52,782 nt of DNA from JAUVXJ01 sp034430275 (GTDB taxonomy: Bacteria; Chloroflexota; Anaerolineae; UBA7937; B3-Chlor), in assembly GCA_034430275.1 (NCBI GenBank), contig DAOUEW010000407.1:1-52782 (forward strand), read 5' to 3'. The notes beneath the pieces were generated by a model, which had not been told where the DNA came from, ran no database searches, and was given only the letters and a program-made list of their open reading frames with translations. Shown piece by piece: positions 39,544 through 46,696 of the stretch (positions are counted from its first letter, which is position 1; each line of letters begins with the position of its first letter). The position numbers and the translations under genes were made by a program.

Positions 39544-40671
39544 ATGACCGCGCGTATAGTCTTGGCAGACGACAACGATGCCTTTCGCGAGGTGACCGCA
39601 CAGCTTCTGGAGAGGGTAGGCTACAACGTGATCACGGCTGCGGATGGTCGTGAGGCGTTGCAGGCGGTCAAGGAGCACGAGCCGGATCTGGTGCTGCTTG
39701 ACATAATGATGCCCAAACTGGATGGCATGGACACCTTGAGACAGATCAGGGAGCAGCAGCCCTTGATCGGCATCGTGATGGTCACCGCGTTCGGTTCGGA
39801 AGAGATCGCGGTCAAGGCGCTCACGGCTGGCGCGGATGACTACTTGATCAAACCCCTGGACTACCGGGAGGCGTTCATCAGGTTGGAAAGGGTGTTGGAG
39901 CGCTGCCATCTCCGTCGGGAGAGGGAACGGCTCCAGCGAGAACTGTCCGAGGCCCACGACGAGCTTCAAGTGAGATACGATGAACTGGAGACGAGCTACG
40001 GGCGCATACGCGAGTTGGAGGAGCAAACGCGGGAACTGTTTGAGCGCTACCTCCCGCCGCAGGTAGCTCAGTACTTGATCGACGATCCTTCACGGGCCAA
40101 TCTGGGGGGTGAGCGTCGCGAGGTAACGATCCTGTTCGCGGATCTGCGAGGTTTCACGGCGCTGGCGGAGAAGATGCCGCCGGAGCGCCTGATAGAGGTG
40201 GTAAACGGGTATTTGAGCCAAGCCACAGAGTCCATCTTTGCCAACGGGGGCGTGCTGGACAAGTTCATGGGCGATGCTGTGATGGCGCTGTACAACTCCC
40301 CACTCGATCAACCGGACCACGCTTTACGCGCAGTGAAGACCGCGTTCGCCGTACGAGAGAGCCTCAAGAGCCAGGATCGGGAGCCCGCACTGCATTTCGG
40401 GTTCGGCATCAACACCGGCGAGGCGGTGGTCGGAAACGTGGGTAGCCAGGCGTTGATGAACTACACCGCCATGGGCGATGCCGTGAACGTGGCCTTCCGC
40501 CTCCAAGAGCAGGCCAAGGAGCAGCAGATCCTTCTTAGCCGTGCCACCTACGACCAGGTCAAGGGCTCGGTGGAGGCCAGGTCTCTGGGCCGGATGCGCA
40601 TCAAACGGCGGGCGGAAGAAGCCGAGGTCTACGAGGCTCTGGATCTCAAGGACGGCGACGCGGACGACTGA
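39544..40671 (+). CDS. Response regulator with REC, coiled coil and class III adenylate cyclase
   Basis: Residues 1 to about 120 are a receiver: LADDNDAF, LVLLDIMMP with phospho-acceptor, VMVTAFG, DDYLIKPLDY. A long charged coiled coil (about 118-170) joins it to a class III nucleotide cyclase. The cyclase has metal Asp in ILFADLRGFT, substrate Lys and second metal Asp in LDKFMGDAVMALY, and YTAMGDAVNVAFRLQ. The Asp in AMGD and the N..R pair favour ATP as substrate, giving cyclic AMP. The domain order suggests that phosphorylation controls dimerisation. ATG 39544 follows GAGAGGGG. It begins 66 nt after cysC and may belong to that operon. No cAMP receptor is in the window. Confidence 0.9.
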   Translation: MTARIVLADDNDAFREVTAQLLERVGYNVITAADGREALQAVKEHEPDLVLLDIMMPKLDGMDTLRQIREQQPLIGIVMVTAFGSEEIAVKALTAGADDYLIKPLDYREAFIRLERVLERCHLRRERERLQRELSEAHDELQVRYDELETSYGRIRELEEQTRELFERYLPPQVAQYLIDDPSRANLGGERREVTILFADLRGFTALAEKMPPERLIEVVNGYLSQATESIFANGGVLDKFMGDAVMALYNSPLDQPDHALRAVKTAFAVRESLKSQDREPALHFGFGINTGEAVVGNVGSQALMNYTAMGDAVNVAFRLQEQAKEQQILLSRATYDQVKGSVEARSLGRMRIKRRAEEAEVYEALDLKDGDADD

Positions 40672-40678
40672 GTCGCGG

Positions 40679-41236
40679 TCATCTCTTGACGGAGCAGCCG
40701 TAGTCCCCCAGCGGCTCGGTCAAACCTCTGTACTCGGCAAAGGTCAGAACGAAGGGCTTCGCCTTGTCGTAGTCCACGCGACGTCCGTGTTCGTCGAGGA
40801 CTCCCTCCTCGACGTGGATGGCGACGACCTCTCCCAGAAACAAGTCGTGAGCGCCCAGTTCTAGCTTCTGTGCGACCCTGCATTCCAGATTCACGTGACA
40901 TTCTGCGATCAGCGGGGCTTTGACCTCCGCTGCTGGCTCCTGTGTGAGCCCGAACTCGGTGAGCTTGTCTACCTCGCGGCCTGAGACCTGGCCGCAGTGA
41001 TCGGTGACCTCCAGCAGGTCTTGGCCGGGGATGTTGACCACGAACTCTCCGGTTTCCTCAATGAGCTGGTGTGAATGGCGATCCGGCCGCACAGCGATGG
41101 CCACCATGGGTGGATCGGAGCACACCGTACCCACCCAGGCCAGGGTGATGACATTCGGCTTCTCCACTCCGCAGGTCACCAAGACCACGGGGACCGGGTA
41201 GAGGTAGGTGGACGGTTTCTTTCTCGTCTTCGCCAT
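40679..41236 (-). CDS. Flavin reductase-like FMN-binding protein
   Basis: A 185-residue flavoredoxin/flavin reductase-like domain protein. It begins near YLYPVPVVLVTCGVEKPNVI, has TLAWVGTVCSDPPMVAIAVR as the FMN-binding region, then GEFVVNIPGQDLLE and HDLFLGEVVAIHVEEG. Members reduce FMN or pass electrons in anaerobes. The ATG at 41234-41236 is preceded by AAGGAGGA at good distance; the longer upstream frame is not coding. It is convergent with the cyclase gene. The partner is unknown. Confidence 0.9.
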   Translation of the reverse strand: MAKTRKKPSTYLYPVPVVLVTCGVEKPNVITLAWVGTVCSDPPMVAIAVRPDRHSHQLIEETGEFVVNIPGQDLLEVTDHCGQVSGREVDKLTEFGLTQEPAAEVKAPLIAECHVNLECRVAQKLELGAHDLFLGEVVAIHVEEGVLDEHGRRVDYDKAKPFVLTFAEYRGLTEPLGDYGCSVKR

Positions 41237-41464
41237 CTGTGTCCTCCTTCTTACTTCACCACAGAGTTGCCTCAGAGAGGATGGTATCATACGTTGCGCG
41301 CCCCAACAAGCCGGTGGTCGAGGGTTGACGTGCTGCGCGGTCGGGCATGCGTACGAAGCGACTCTTCCCCGTACCTGTGCTGTCAGTCGCCACTGAGCAC
41401 GTTCCACGGTACACTAGCTGTGCCGGATGGGTCTGAGGAACCACACTGGATATGGGGCAGGCCC
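41237..41464. other. Intergenic region without clear features
   Basis: Between the flavin reductase start and the BTAD promoter. A TATGAT on the minus strand (41286-41291) could be a -10 box for the reductase gene, but no suitable -35 box is found. I see no other gene, repeat or structure. Confidence 0.3.
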
Positions 41465-41493
41465 TTGACAGCGCGGAGACAGTATGCCATAAT
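41465..41493 (+). promoter_or_regulatory. sigma70-type promoter of the second BTAD regulator
   Basis: TTGACA (41465-41470) and CATAAT (41488-41493) are 17 bp apart. The start near 41500 gives a leader of about 85 nt. Confidence 0.65.
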
Positions 41494-41586
41494 GTTGGCA
41501 GTGCTAGCAGGCCGGATCACGGGCTGGCCCCGAATTGACCGTCGCCTTTGTCGCGGGTGGTGGACAAAGGCAGAAGGGAGTGGGCG

Positions 41587-42432
41587 ATGCAGTCGGCGAC
41601 ACGAGTGGCCAAGGCGCTCGGTCATCCCCGCGTGTTGGTCGGGTCGCGCGAAGTCACCCGCAAGGAGTGGGGGTCGAGACGCGCTCTGGAGCTTTTCTTC
41701 CTTCTCTTAAATTCCCCAGACGGTCTGACGAAGGAGCGCATCGGCGAGAGACTGTTCCTCGACAACGACGAGGCGAGTAGGGATGGACTGTTTCACTCGA
41801 CCCTGTACAGGTGCCGGCAGGCTGTCGGAAGAGGTGCTATTGTCTGGGAGCACGACGTCTATCTGATTGCGGACGAGGCTTCCTGGGCCTACGACGTCGC
41901 GCAGTTCGAGTCCTTGGTCACCCAGGCCGGGCAGAGCACCCGAGAAGGCGAAGCAGAGGAACTGCACGAGAGGGCCATTGGGCTGTATGAGGGTGACTAC
42001 CTCGAGGGCTGTGTCTCGGAGTGGTGTGAACCGACCCGAGAGAGGCTGAGGCGTCTCTATGCACGTACGGTGCTGACCTCAGCGCAGATGCGCGCTGGTC
42101 GTGGCCTGTGGGAGGAAGCCCTGGACTTGTACAGACTCGCCGTGGCTCAGGACTACTATTGCGAGCCGGGACATAGAGGGATCGTAGACTCGTTGCTTGC
42201 ACTGGGCGACCGGCTGGCAGCGTTGGGACACTACCTGGAGCTCGTGGACAGATTGCAGGAAGATCTACCGCTCGAGGAGCAAGAAGAGGTCCCGGCATTG
42301 GTGGAGGACATCCTGGGCGTGTCACTACGTGGGCTGATGCGCGCGGGGAGAGTGCCACGGAGTGAGCTCGCAGGGAGTGCATCACACTCTGGTAGGCTGC
42401 GGGTCGGACAACTCGCGGTGGAGAGAGAATGA
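41587..42432 (+). CDS. BTAD-family transcriptional regulator without NTPase
   Basis: A 281-residue protein made of an OmpR-like winged helix (RALELFFLLLNSPDGLTKER, then LFHSTLYRCRQAVG) followed by a BTAD helical-repeat domain (AIGLYEGDYLEGCVSEWCEP and PLEEQEEVPALVED). It is the SARP-type effector half of the large regulator at 19434, lacking STAND and TPR parts. ATG 41587 follows GGGAGTGGGCG. It lies directly upstream of the selenium cluster in the same direction, with a separate promoter for that cluster at 42495. A role in its control is plausible but unproven. Some 40 residues at the C-terminus are Ser/Gly/Arg-rich and probably disordered. Confidence 0.85.
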   Translation: MQSATRVAKALGHPRVLVGSREVTRKEWGSRRALELFFLLLNSPDGLTKERIGERLFLDNDEASRDGLFHSTLYRCRQAVGRGAIVWEHDVYLIADEASWAYDVAQFESLVTQAGQSTREGEAEELHERAIGLYEGDYLEGCVSEWCEPTRERLRRLYARTVLTSAQMRAGRGLWEEALDLYRLAVAQDYYCEPGHRGIVDSLLALGDRLAALGHYLELVDRLQEDLPLEEQEEVPALVEDILGVSLRGLMRAGRVPRSELAGSASHSGRLRVGQLAVERE

Positions 42433-42494
42433 TTCCCAGGGAGCGGTCCTCTTCAGCGCCTGGCGGCGACGTCTGGATGTAACCACCTCTCGGA

Positions 42495-42523
42495 TTGACA
42501 TCGTGGTGAGAATGCCCTACAAT
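42495..42523 (+). promoter_or_regulatory. Strong sigma70-type promoter of the selenium cluster leader
   Basis: TTGACA (42495-42500) and TACAAT (42518-42523) are 17 bp apart. The start near 42530 makes a leader of about 340 nt before the desulfurase ATG at 42869. Confidence 0.75.
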
Positions 42524-42529
42524 CAAACC

Positions 42530-42868
42530 CGGGTTCCGCCCCATCCAAGGGCGTGACACTCAGGTTGGGGAAGGAGGTGAGCAGGGTTGACGCGCTGGAA
42601 CAAGTGTCGCTCGATACTTTTCACCTGAATGGGCTGAAGCCACGCCCTTGGCGCGATGCACGGGCTGCATCAGGCTTCGTCTGACATCCTTCTCAGTTCG
42701 CCGAGACCTGCTTCCTCCAGTGGAGGCCGACCTGGGTTGAGTATCCTCTAGATTCCTCTCCTGGTTCCTCCTCTACTAGGCTTGCGGGCTCCGCCGGCGA
42801 GGCTGGATCGCAATCATAGGAGAGGAAGGGATCAATCCCTCTCTTTCGTCTTCCGCGAGGTGCTACAA
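42530..42868 (+). ncRNA. Long structured leader of the cysteine desulfurase gene
   Basis: No protein gene of normal size fits here. An 11-bp perfect long-range stem, CCAAGGGCGTG (42545-42555) with CACGCCCTTGG (42641-42651), encloses a very strong ribosome binding site AAGGAGGTGA (42571-42580). That site can pair with TCACCT (42621-42626). It serves a 13-codon frame from TTG 42587 to TGA 42626-42628. Further hairpins are GATGCA/TGCATC (42655-42671), a CCTCC/GGAGG hairpin near 42715, and AGGGAT/ATCCCT with flanking GGAGAG/CTCTTT (42819-42846), followed by a pyrimidine-rich stretch shortly before the desulfurase start. The arrangement looks like a regulated leader. I cannot match it to a known riboswitch. 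Confidence 0.5.
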
Positions 42869-44023
42869 ATGATCTACTTCGACAATGCGGCTACTTCCTG
42901 GCCGAAGCCTGCCGCTGTCATCGATGCTATGTCTTTCTTCATGACGGAGGTCGGGGCAAACCCCGGGCGTTCCGCACACCGTTTGTCCATCGAGGCCGGC
43001 CGGATCGTGTATGAGACGCGCGAGGTTCTCGCACGCCTTTTCAATGTGGCAGATCCGCTGCGGATCGTGTTTGGGCTGAACGTGACGGAAGCCCTGAATC
43101 TGGCCCTACGAGGGCTACTTCGACCGGGCGATCATGTGATCACCAGTAGCATGGAGCACAACTCGGTCATGAGACCGCTTCGCGCGTTGGAGGAAGCCGG
43201 TGTAGTGGAGATCTGCGTCGTGCCCTGCTCCTCCGAGGGGTTTCTCGACCCTGCTGACGTAGAATCGGCCTTGAAGCCGGAGACCAAGATGATCATCCTC
43301 AACCACGCCTCCAACGTCGTGGGTACCGTGCTGCCTGTTGCGGAGGTGGCGGAGATCGCCAGGCGGCACAACACGCTGCTGCTGGTCGATGCCGCCCAGA
43401 CAGCGGGTGCGTATCCCCTCGACATGGAAGCCATGCACATAGATCTGCTGGCTTTCACGGGCCACAAGGGGTTGTTAGGCCCCCAAGGCACTGGCGGGCT
43501 CTGTATCGGAGAGCGCGTGGAGGCGGAGGACATAGAGCCTGTCAAGCGTGGGGGGACAGGGAGCCGCTCTGAGAAAGAGGAGCAACCGACATTCCTGCCA
43601 GACCGGTGTGAGAGCGGGACTCCGAACACCGTGGGGCTGGCGGGTCTCAGGGCTGGAGTGGAATACGTCTTGCAGGAGGGCGTTGGGGCCATTCGTGCCC
43701 ACGAGGTAAGTCTGACGCGCAGACTCATCGCCGGATTGAAGGAGATCGATGGGGTGACGGTCTATGGTTCTCAAGATGCAGAGTTGCAGACGGCCACTGT
43801 CTCCTTCAACGTGAACGGCCTGGAACCCTCGGATGTGGGCCCTAGACTCGATGAAGGATACGGGGTCTTGAGTCGTGTGGGGCTGCACTGTGCGCCGGCC
43901 GCCCATCGGACCGTCGGCACCTTCCCGGTGGGCACGGTGCGATTTGGGCTCAGTTGCTTCAACACAGCGGCGGAGGTAGGCGCCGCTGTGAATGCAGTGC
44001 GCGAAATCGCAGTTGGGAGATGA
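42869..44023 (+). CDS. Cysteine desulfurase-like PLP enzyme, EF2568 type (selenium-associated)
   Basis: A 384-residue aminotransferase class V enzyme. It begins MIYFDNAATSWPKP, has NATSAL-type NVTEALNLALRG, the PLP lysine K200 in FTGHKGLLGPQG, the ESGTPN block, and the catalytic Cys341 in GLHCAPAAHRT. These match the EF2568 subgroup (TIGR01977), which co-occurs with selD in selenium-dependent molybdenum hydroxylase systems. It would release sulfur from cysteine or selenium from selenocysteine and pass it to TusA/YedF-like carriers. ATG 42869 follows GAGGTG. The neighbours YedF, DUF3343, YedE and, further on, SelD support the selenium role. Confidence 0.9.
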   Translation: MIYFDNAATSWPKPAAVIDAMSFFMTEVGANPGRSAHRLSIEAGRIVYETREVLARLFNVADPLRIVFGLNVTEALNLALRGLLRPGDHVITSSMEHNSVMRPLRALEEAGVVEICVVPCSSEGFLDPADVESALKPETKMIILNHASNVVGTVLPVAEVAEIARRHNTLLLVDAAQTAGAYPLDMEAMHIDLLAFTGHKGLLGPQGTGGLCIGERVEAEDIEPVKRGGTGSRSEKEEQPTFLPDRCESGTPNTVGLAGLRAGVEYVLQEGVGAIRAHEVSLTRRLIAGLKEIDGVTVYGSQDAELQTATVSFNVNGLEPSDVGPRLDEGYGVLSRVGLHCAPAAHRTVGTFPVGTVRFGLSCFNTAAEVGAAVNAVREIAVGR

Positions 44024-44074
44024 GCAGGATAGGGGCCCATCGAAGAAGGATGCCCCAAGGAACAGGAGGTACGG

Positions 44075-44287
44075 GTGAGCAAGGTAGTGGATTGTAGGGG
44101 GCTGGCGTGTCCTCAGCCGGTGATCCAGAGCCGGAAGGCCATGGCCGAGGCCGAAAAGGTGACAACGATCATGGACAACGCCACGGCCATGAGCAACGTA
44201 TCGCGTATGGCGGCCAGAGAGGGCTTCGCCGTGGAGGTAGAAGAGAAGGACGATGGCTTTGTACCTACACACGAGCAGGAAGGGTGA
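44075..44287 (+). CDS. yedF: YedF N-terminal half: TusA-like sulfur/selenium carrier (frame 1)
   Basis: A 70-residue TusA/SirA domain: VVDCRGLACPQPVIQSRKAM with the CPxP active Cys, then SNVSRMAAREGFAVEVEEKD. GTG 44075 is 5 nt after AGGAGG. In the usual selenium-metabolism protein YedF this domain continues into a DsrE-like domain. Here frame 1 ends with a short non-homologous tail (FVPTHEQEG), while the expected continuation lies in the +1 frame and overlaps by 35 nt. One extra T in the TTT at 44258-44260 would explain the break. It may be a real split, programmed frameshifting or a sequencing error. Confidence 0.85.
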   Translation: MSKVVDCRGLACPQPVIQSRKAMAEAEKVTTIMDNATAMSNVSRMAAREGFAVEVEEKDDGFVPTHEQEG

Positions 44288-44702
44288 TCCATCGGCGGAG
44301 AGTGCGGTGCTGCCCGGGGCGAGCGGCGGGGCAGCCGGGCCTGCGGTGGTGCTTATCCCCAACGACGGCATAGGGCGCGGGGACGACGAATTGGGCGGAA
44401 TCTTGATACGCTCCTTTCTGCATACGCTCAAGGAAGTGGAACCGCTGCCCGACACCATCATCTTTCTCAACGCCGGTGCGAAGCTGATGGTTGAGGGTTC
44501 CCTCGTCGTGGAGGATCTCGAAGCTCTGGAGCAGAGGGGTGTGGAGATACTGGCCTGTGGTACGTGTCTGGGTCATTTCGGGCTCAAGGATAAGATCGTC
44601 GTAGGGCAGGTTTCCAACATGTACTCCATCGCCGGGGCGTTGCTCGGAGCGGGTAGCGTGGTGGCTCTTTCGGAGGAAGATGGTGGCGAATCCAGAGCAT
44701 AG
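44253..44702 (+). CDS. yedF: YedF C-terminal half: DsrE-like domain (frame 2)
   Basis: A 149-residue DsrE/DsrF-like domain matching the C-terminal part of YedF: VVLIPNDGIGRGDDELGGIL, LPDTIIFLNAGAKLMVEG, and GVEILACGTCLGHFGLKDK with the conserved Cys, then VSNMYSIAGALLGAG. Its first residues (ALYLHTSRKG) are the normal end of the preceding TusA domain's linker, so it is the missing half of the 44075 gene. ATG 44253 has AAGGA nearby and could allow independent, coupled translation. In YedF the two domains are thought to hand on sulfur or selenium. It overlaps DUF3343 by 23 nt. Confidence 0.85.
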   Translation: MALYLHTSRKGDPSAESAVLPGASGGAAGPAVVLIPNDGIGRGDDELGGILIRSFLHTLKEVEPLPDTIIFLNAGAKLMVEGSLVVEDLEALEQRGVEILACGTCLGHFGLKDKIVVGQVSNMYSIAGALLGAGSVVALSEEDGGESRA

Positions 44703-44910
44703 CGTCGTCCTGTTCCACTCCACCAGTGGCGCTCTACAGGCGGAGAAGCTGGCGAAGAAGGCAAGCCTGAAGGTCAAGCTGATCCCGGTGCCTAGGCATC
44801 TGAGCTCCGATTGCGGCTTGTGTCTGAGGTTCGAGTCTGCGGACGTGGAGAACTTGCGAGCGATTCTCGACGCGCGACGCGTCGAGTTCGAAGAGATATG
44901 TGCGTTGTGA
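44680..44910 (+). CDS. DUF3343 putative Se/S carrier-like protein
   Basis: A 76-residue DUF3343 protein: VVLFHSTSGALQAEKLAKKA, then LIPVPRHLSSDCGLCLRF with the conserved Cys pair, then an acidic C-terminal helix. DUF3343 genes co-occur with yedF, yedE and selD, and the product is thought to carry sulfur or selenium. ATG 44680 follows GGAGGAA and overlaps the yedF 3' half, so all three genes are translationally linked. Confidence 0.88.
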   Translation: MVANPEHSVVLFHSTSGALQAEKLAKKASLKVKLIPVPRHLSSDCGLCLRFESADVENLRAILDARRVEFEEICAL

Positions 44911-45261
44911 GGTGTGTCGGATGACGTACTTCAGTACTGTTTCGCTGTATCTGTGGCATCGGACCGGTTGAGGTGCTTGACCGGACGCCGTGCGGCGTCT
45001 TAAGGTCTTAAGACTCACATCGGTCCAGCTCTACGCCCTCCAGCCGTGTTCGATGGTGGAGGACCACTACTAGTCGGTCCCTGGATGGCCTCGTATCCTT
45101 GAGGAGTCCTCACCATCCAAGCTATCGGCTGGGTGGTGAGGATTTCGTATGTGGGGGGGTCTTCGAAGAAGGAGGCCAGCCATCATGCAATGCAAGTGCT
45201 GAGACGACGCTCGGTTTCTGCTAAACCTACCGGATCATGATGATGTGGAAAGGGAGAAACG
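44911..45261 (+). ncRNA. Structured leader between DUF3343 and yedE, attenuator-like
   Basis: Several complementary pairs can form and some exclude each other. GGACCG (44961-44966) pairs with CGGTCC (45021-45026) around a GACGCC/GGCGTC hairpin (44984-44999). CCTCCA (45037-45042) pairs with TGGAGG (45057-45062). GGACC (45061-45065) pairs with GGTCC (45076-45080). GGATGG (45083-45088) pairs with CCATCC (45113-45118). The strongest stem, TCCTCACCATCC (45107-45118) with GGGTGGTGAGGA (45131-45142), reuses the same CCATCC and is followed by TTTCGTATGT. This is a terminator/antiterminator-like choice. A direct repeat of GTCTTAAG lies at 44997-45012. No known riboswitch was recognised, and tRNA-Sec does not fit. 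Confidence 0.5.
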
Positions 45262-45265
45262 ATGA
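45185..45265 (+). other. UGA-interrupted mini-ORF coupled to yedE
   Basis: An ATG at 45185 lies behind AAGGAGG (45169-45175). It reads MQCKC and then TGA at 45200-45202. If the TGA is read as selenocysteine, the frame continues for 20 more codons (DDARFLLNLPDHDDVEREKR) to a TGA at 45263-45265 that overlaps the yedE ATG as ATGA. The product would be a 26-residue peptide with a C-x-C-U motif. Without read-through it is a 5-codon cysteine-rich leader. A small GGTTT/AAACC hairpin follows the first TGA, but its loop lacks the GGU of a typical SECIS. Either use would suit a gene for selenium uptake; both are hypothetical. Confidence 0.35.
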
Positions 45266-46338
45266 AGAGGTTCTGGTCTTCCCCTTGGGGGATCGTGAGT
45301 GCCGGGCTGTTCGTGGGGATATTCGCCCCGCTGCTTCAGAAATGGGGCAACCCGGGCAACATGGGTATCTGCGTGGCCTGCTTCGAGCGGGACATCGCTG
45401 GAGCGTTGGGGCTTCACCGGGCCGCGGTGGTGCAGTACCTGAGGCCCGAGATCATGGGTTTCGTGTTCGGGGCCCTCATCGCGGCCTACGCTTTCAAGGA
45501 GTTCAAGCCCAGAGTTGGATCCGCTCCTATCGTGCGTTTCGTACTGGGTTTCTTTGCCATGATCGGAGCGTTGGTGTTCCTGGGCTGTCCATGGCGAGCG
45601 CTGCTGCGTCTGGCCGCCGGTGACCTGAACGCTGTGCTTGGCCTCCTGGGCCTGGCCGCAGGCATCGCCATCGGTGTGGTTTTCATGCGTATGGGCTACA
45701 GCCTGGGGCGCAGCTACCGGACCTATACGGCAGTGGGATGGATACTACCGGTGATCATGATCGTGCTGCTCTTGCTGCGTATCTTGGAGTTCAGCTTCAC
45801 GGAGGGTGGTCCGATCTTCTTCAGCACAGAAGGGCCGGGCGCGATGTACGCTCCATGGGTGATCTCCCTGGCCGTGGGCATGGGCATCGGCTTCCTGGCC
45901 CAGCGCACTCGTTTCTGCACCATGGGCGCTCTCAGGGACCTAATGCTGATGCGCGATCCGCACCTGTTCTGGGGCATCCTGTCCTTTGCTGGTGCGGCTC
46001 TGCTGATGAACTTGCTGTTGGGGCAGTTCAATCTCGGTTTCGAGGGGCAGCCTGTGGCTCACACCAACCATATGTGGAACTTCGGTGGGATGGTACTGGC
46101 CGGTCTGGCTTTCGCGTTGGCTGGCGGCTGTCCCGGCCGGCAGATCTTCATGTCCGGCGAGGGCGATGGGGACGCTGCTGTCTTCGTGATCGGCATGATC
46201 GTGGGAGCGGGCTTTGCCCACAACTTCGGTCTGGCTAGCTCGCCGACTGGCCCAGGCCCTTGGGGTCCCGCCGCGGTGATCGTGGGGCTCGTCGTCTGTG
46301 TCCTCTTCGGTCTGACCATGAGGCAACAGATGGACTGA
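45262..46338 (+). CDS. yedE: YedE-family putative selenium transporter
   Basis: A 358-residue membrane protein with about nine or ten helices of the YeeE/YedE fold. It carries the cysteine signatures of the selenium-associated YedE subgroup: NMGICVACFERDIAGALG, VFLGCPWRALLRLAAGD, RTRFCTMGALRDLML and AGGCPGRQIFMSGEGD. Related YeeE proteins pass thiosulfate through a chain of cysteines; for YedE a selenium compound is proposed from genomic context. ATG 45262 follows AGGGAG. The adjacent TusA-like genes fit a relay from membrane to SelD. It is preceded by a 350-nt structured leader. Confidence 0.93.
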   Translation: MKRFWSSPWGIVSAGLFVGIFAPLLQKWGNPGNMGICVACFERDIAGALGLHRAAVVQYLRPEIMGFVFGALIAAYAFKEFKPRVGSAPIVRFVLGFFAMIGALVFLGCPWRALLRLAAGDLNAVLGLLGLAAGIAIGVVFMRMGYSLGRSYRTYTAVGWILPVIMIVLLLLRILEFSFTEGGPIFFSTEGPGAMYAPWVISLAVGMGIGFLAQRTRFCTMGALRDLMLMRDPHLFWGILSFAGAALLMNLLLGQFNLGFEGQPVAHTNHMWNFGGMVLAGLAFALAGGCPGRQIFMSGEGDGDAAVFVIGMIVGAGFAHNFGLASSPTGPGPWGPAAVIVGLVVCVLFGLTMRQQMD

Positions 46339-46363
46339 CCACTTCTCCGGAAGGGAGTCTGTG

Positions 46364-46582
46364 ATGAGCGATTTACTCGTTGATGCATGTGGGCTATCGT
46401 GCCCACAGCCGGTGATTATGAGTAGAGACGCTGTCAAGAAGCTGGAGAGCGGTGGCAGCGTGGAGGTACTGGTGGACACAGTTACCTCTCGGGACAACGT
46501 CAGGCGAGCGGTGGAGAAGATGGGCTGCACCGTCGAGATCCAGGAGGAGGGTGACGAGTTCCGCGTGGTTGTCAAGAAGTAA
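46364..46582 (+). CDS. TusA/YedF-like sulfur or selenium carrier (second copy)
   Basis: A 72-residue TusA-type protein: LLVDACGLSCPQPVIMSRDA with the CPxP cysteine, and an RRAVEKMGCTVEIQEE end. ATG 46364 follows GGAAGGGAG; a GTG one codon earlier is possible. TusA relatives next to YeeE/YedE transporters accept the imported chalcogen at the inner face. Here it is 25 nt behind yedE and is probably its direct partner, separate from the YedF TusA domain. Confidence 0.88.
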   Translation: MSDLLVDACGLSCPQPVIMSRDAVKKLESGGSVEVLVDTVTSRDNVRRAVEKMGCTVEIQEEGDEFRVVVKK

Positions 46583-46696
46583 CCGGAGGGACTGCGGCAG
46601 GGCTGGGCCGGTGTCGTTGGCGCGCGCCCGGCCCGGTCGCTCGGGCCTTGGTCGAGCAGCATCACCGGGATTGCGGAAGGGGAAGGGACCGCAGGC
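46583..46696. other. Convergent gap with GC-rich inverted repeat
   Basis: GGGCCGG (46605-46611) and CCGGCCC (46628-46634) form a 7-bp stem, extendable by two pairs, between convergent genes. It may slow polymerases from either side, but there is no T-run, so it is not called a terminator. Confidence 0.35.

Noticed and set aside
42780..42868. T-box riboswitch before the cysteine desulfurase
   Set aside because: The hairpins look terminator-like, but the conserved T-box bulge sequence and specifier loop are absent.
44940..45066. tRNA-Sec-like gene in the yedE leader (a GTTCGAT loop-like string near 45048)
   Set aside because: The flanking bases do not form a T-stem, there is no matching acceptor stem or UCA anticodon arm of the required length.
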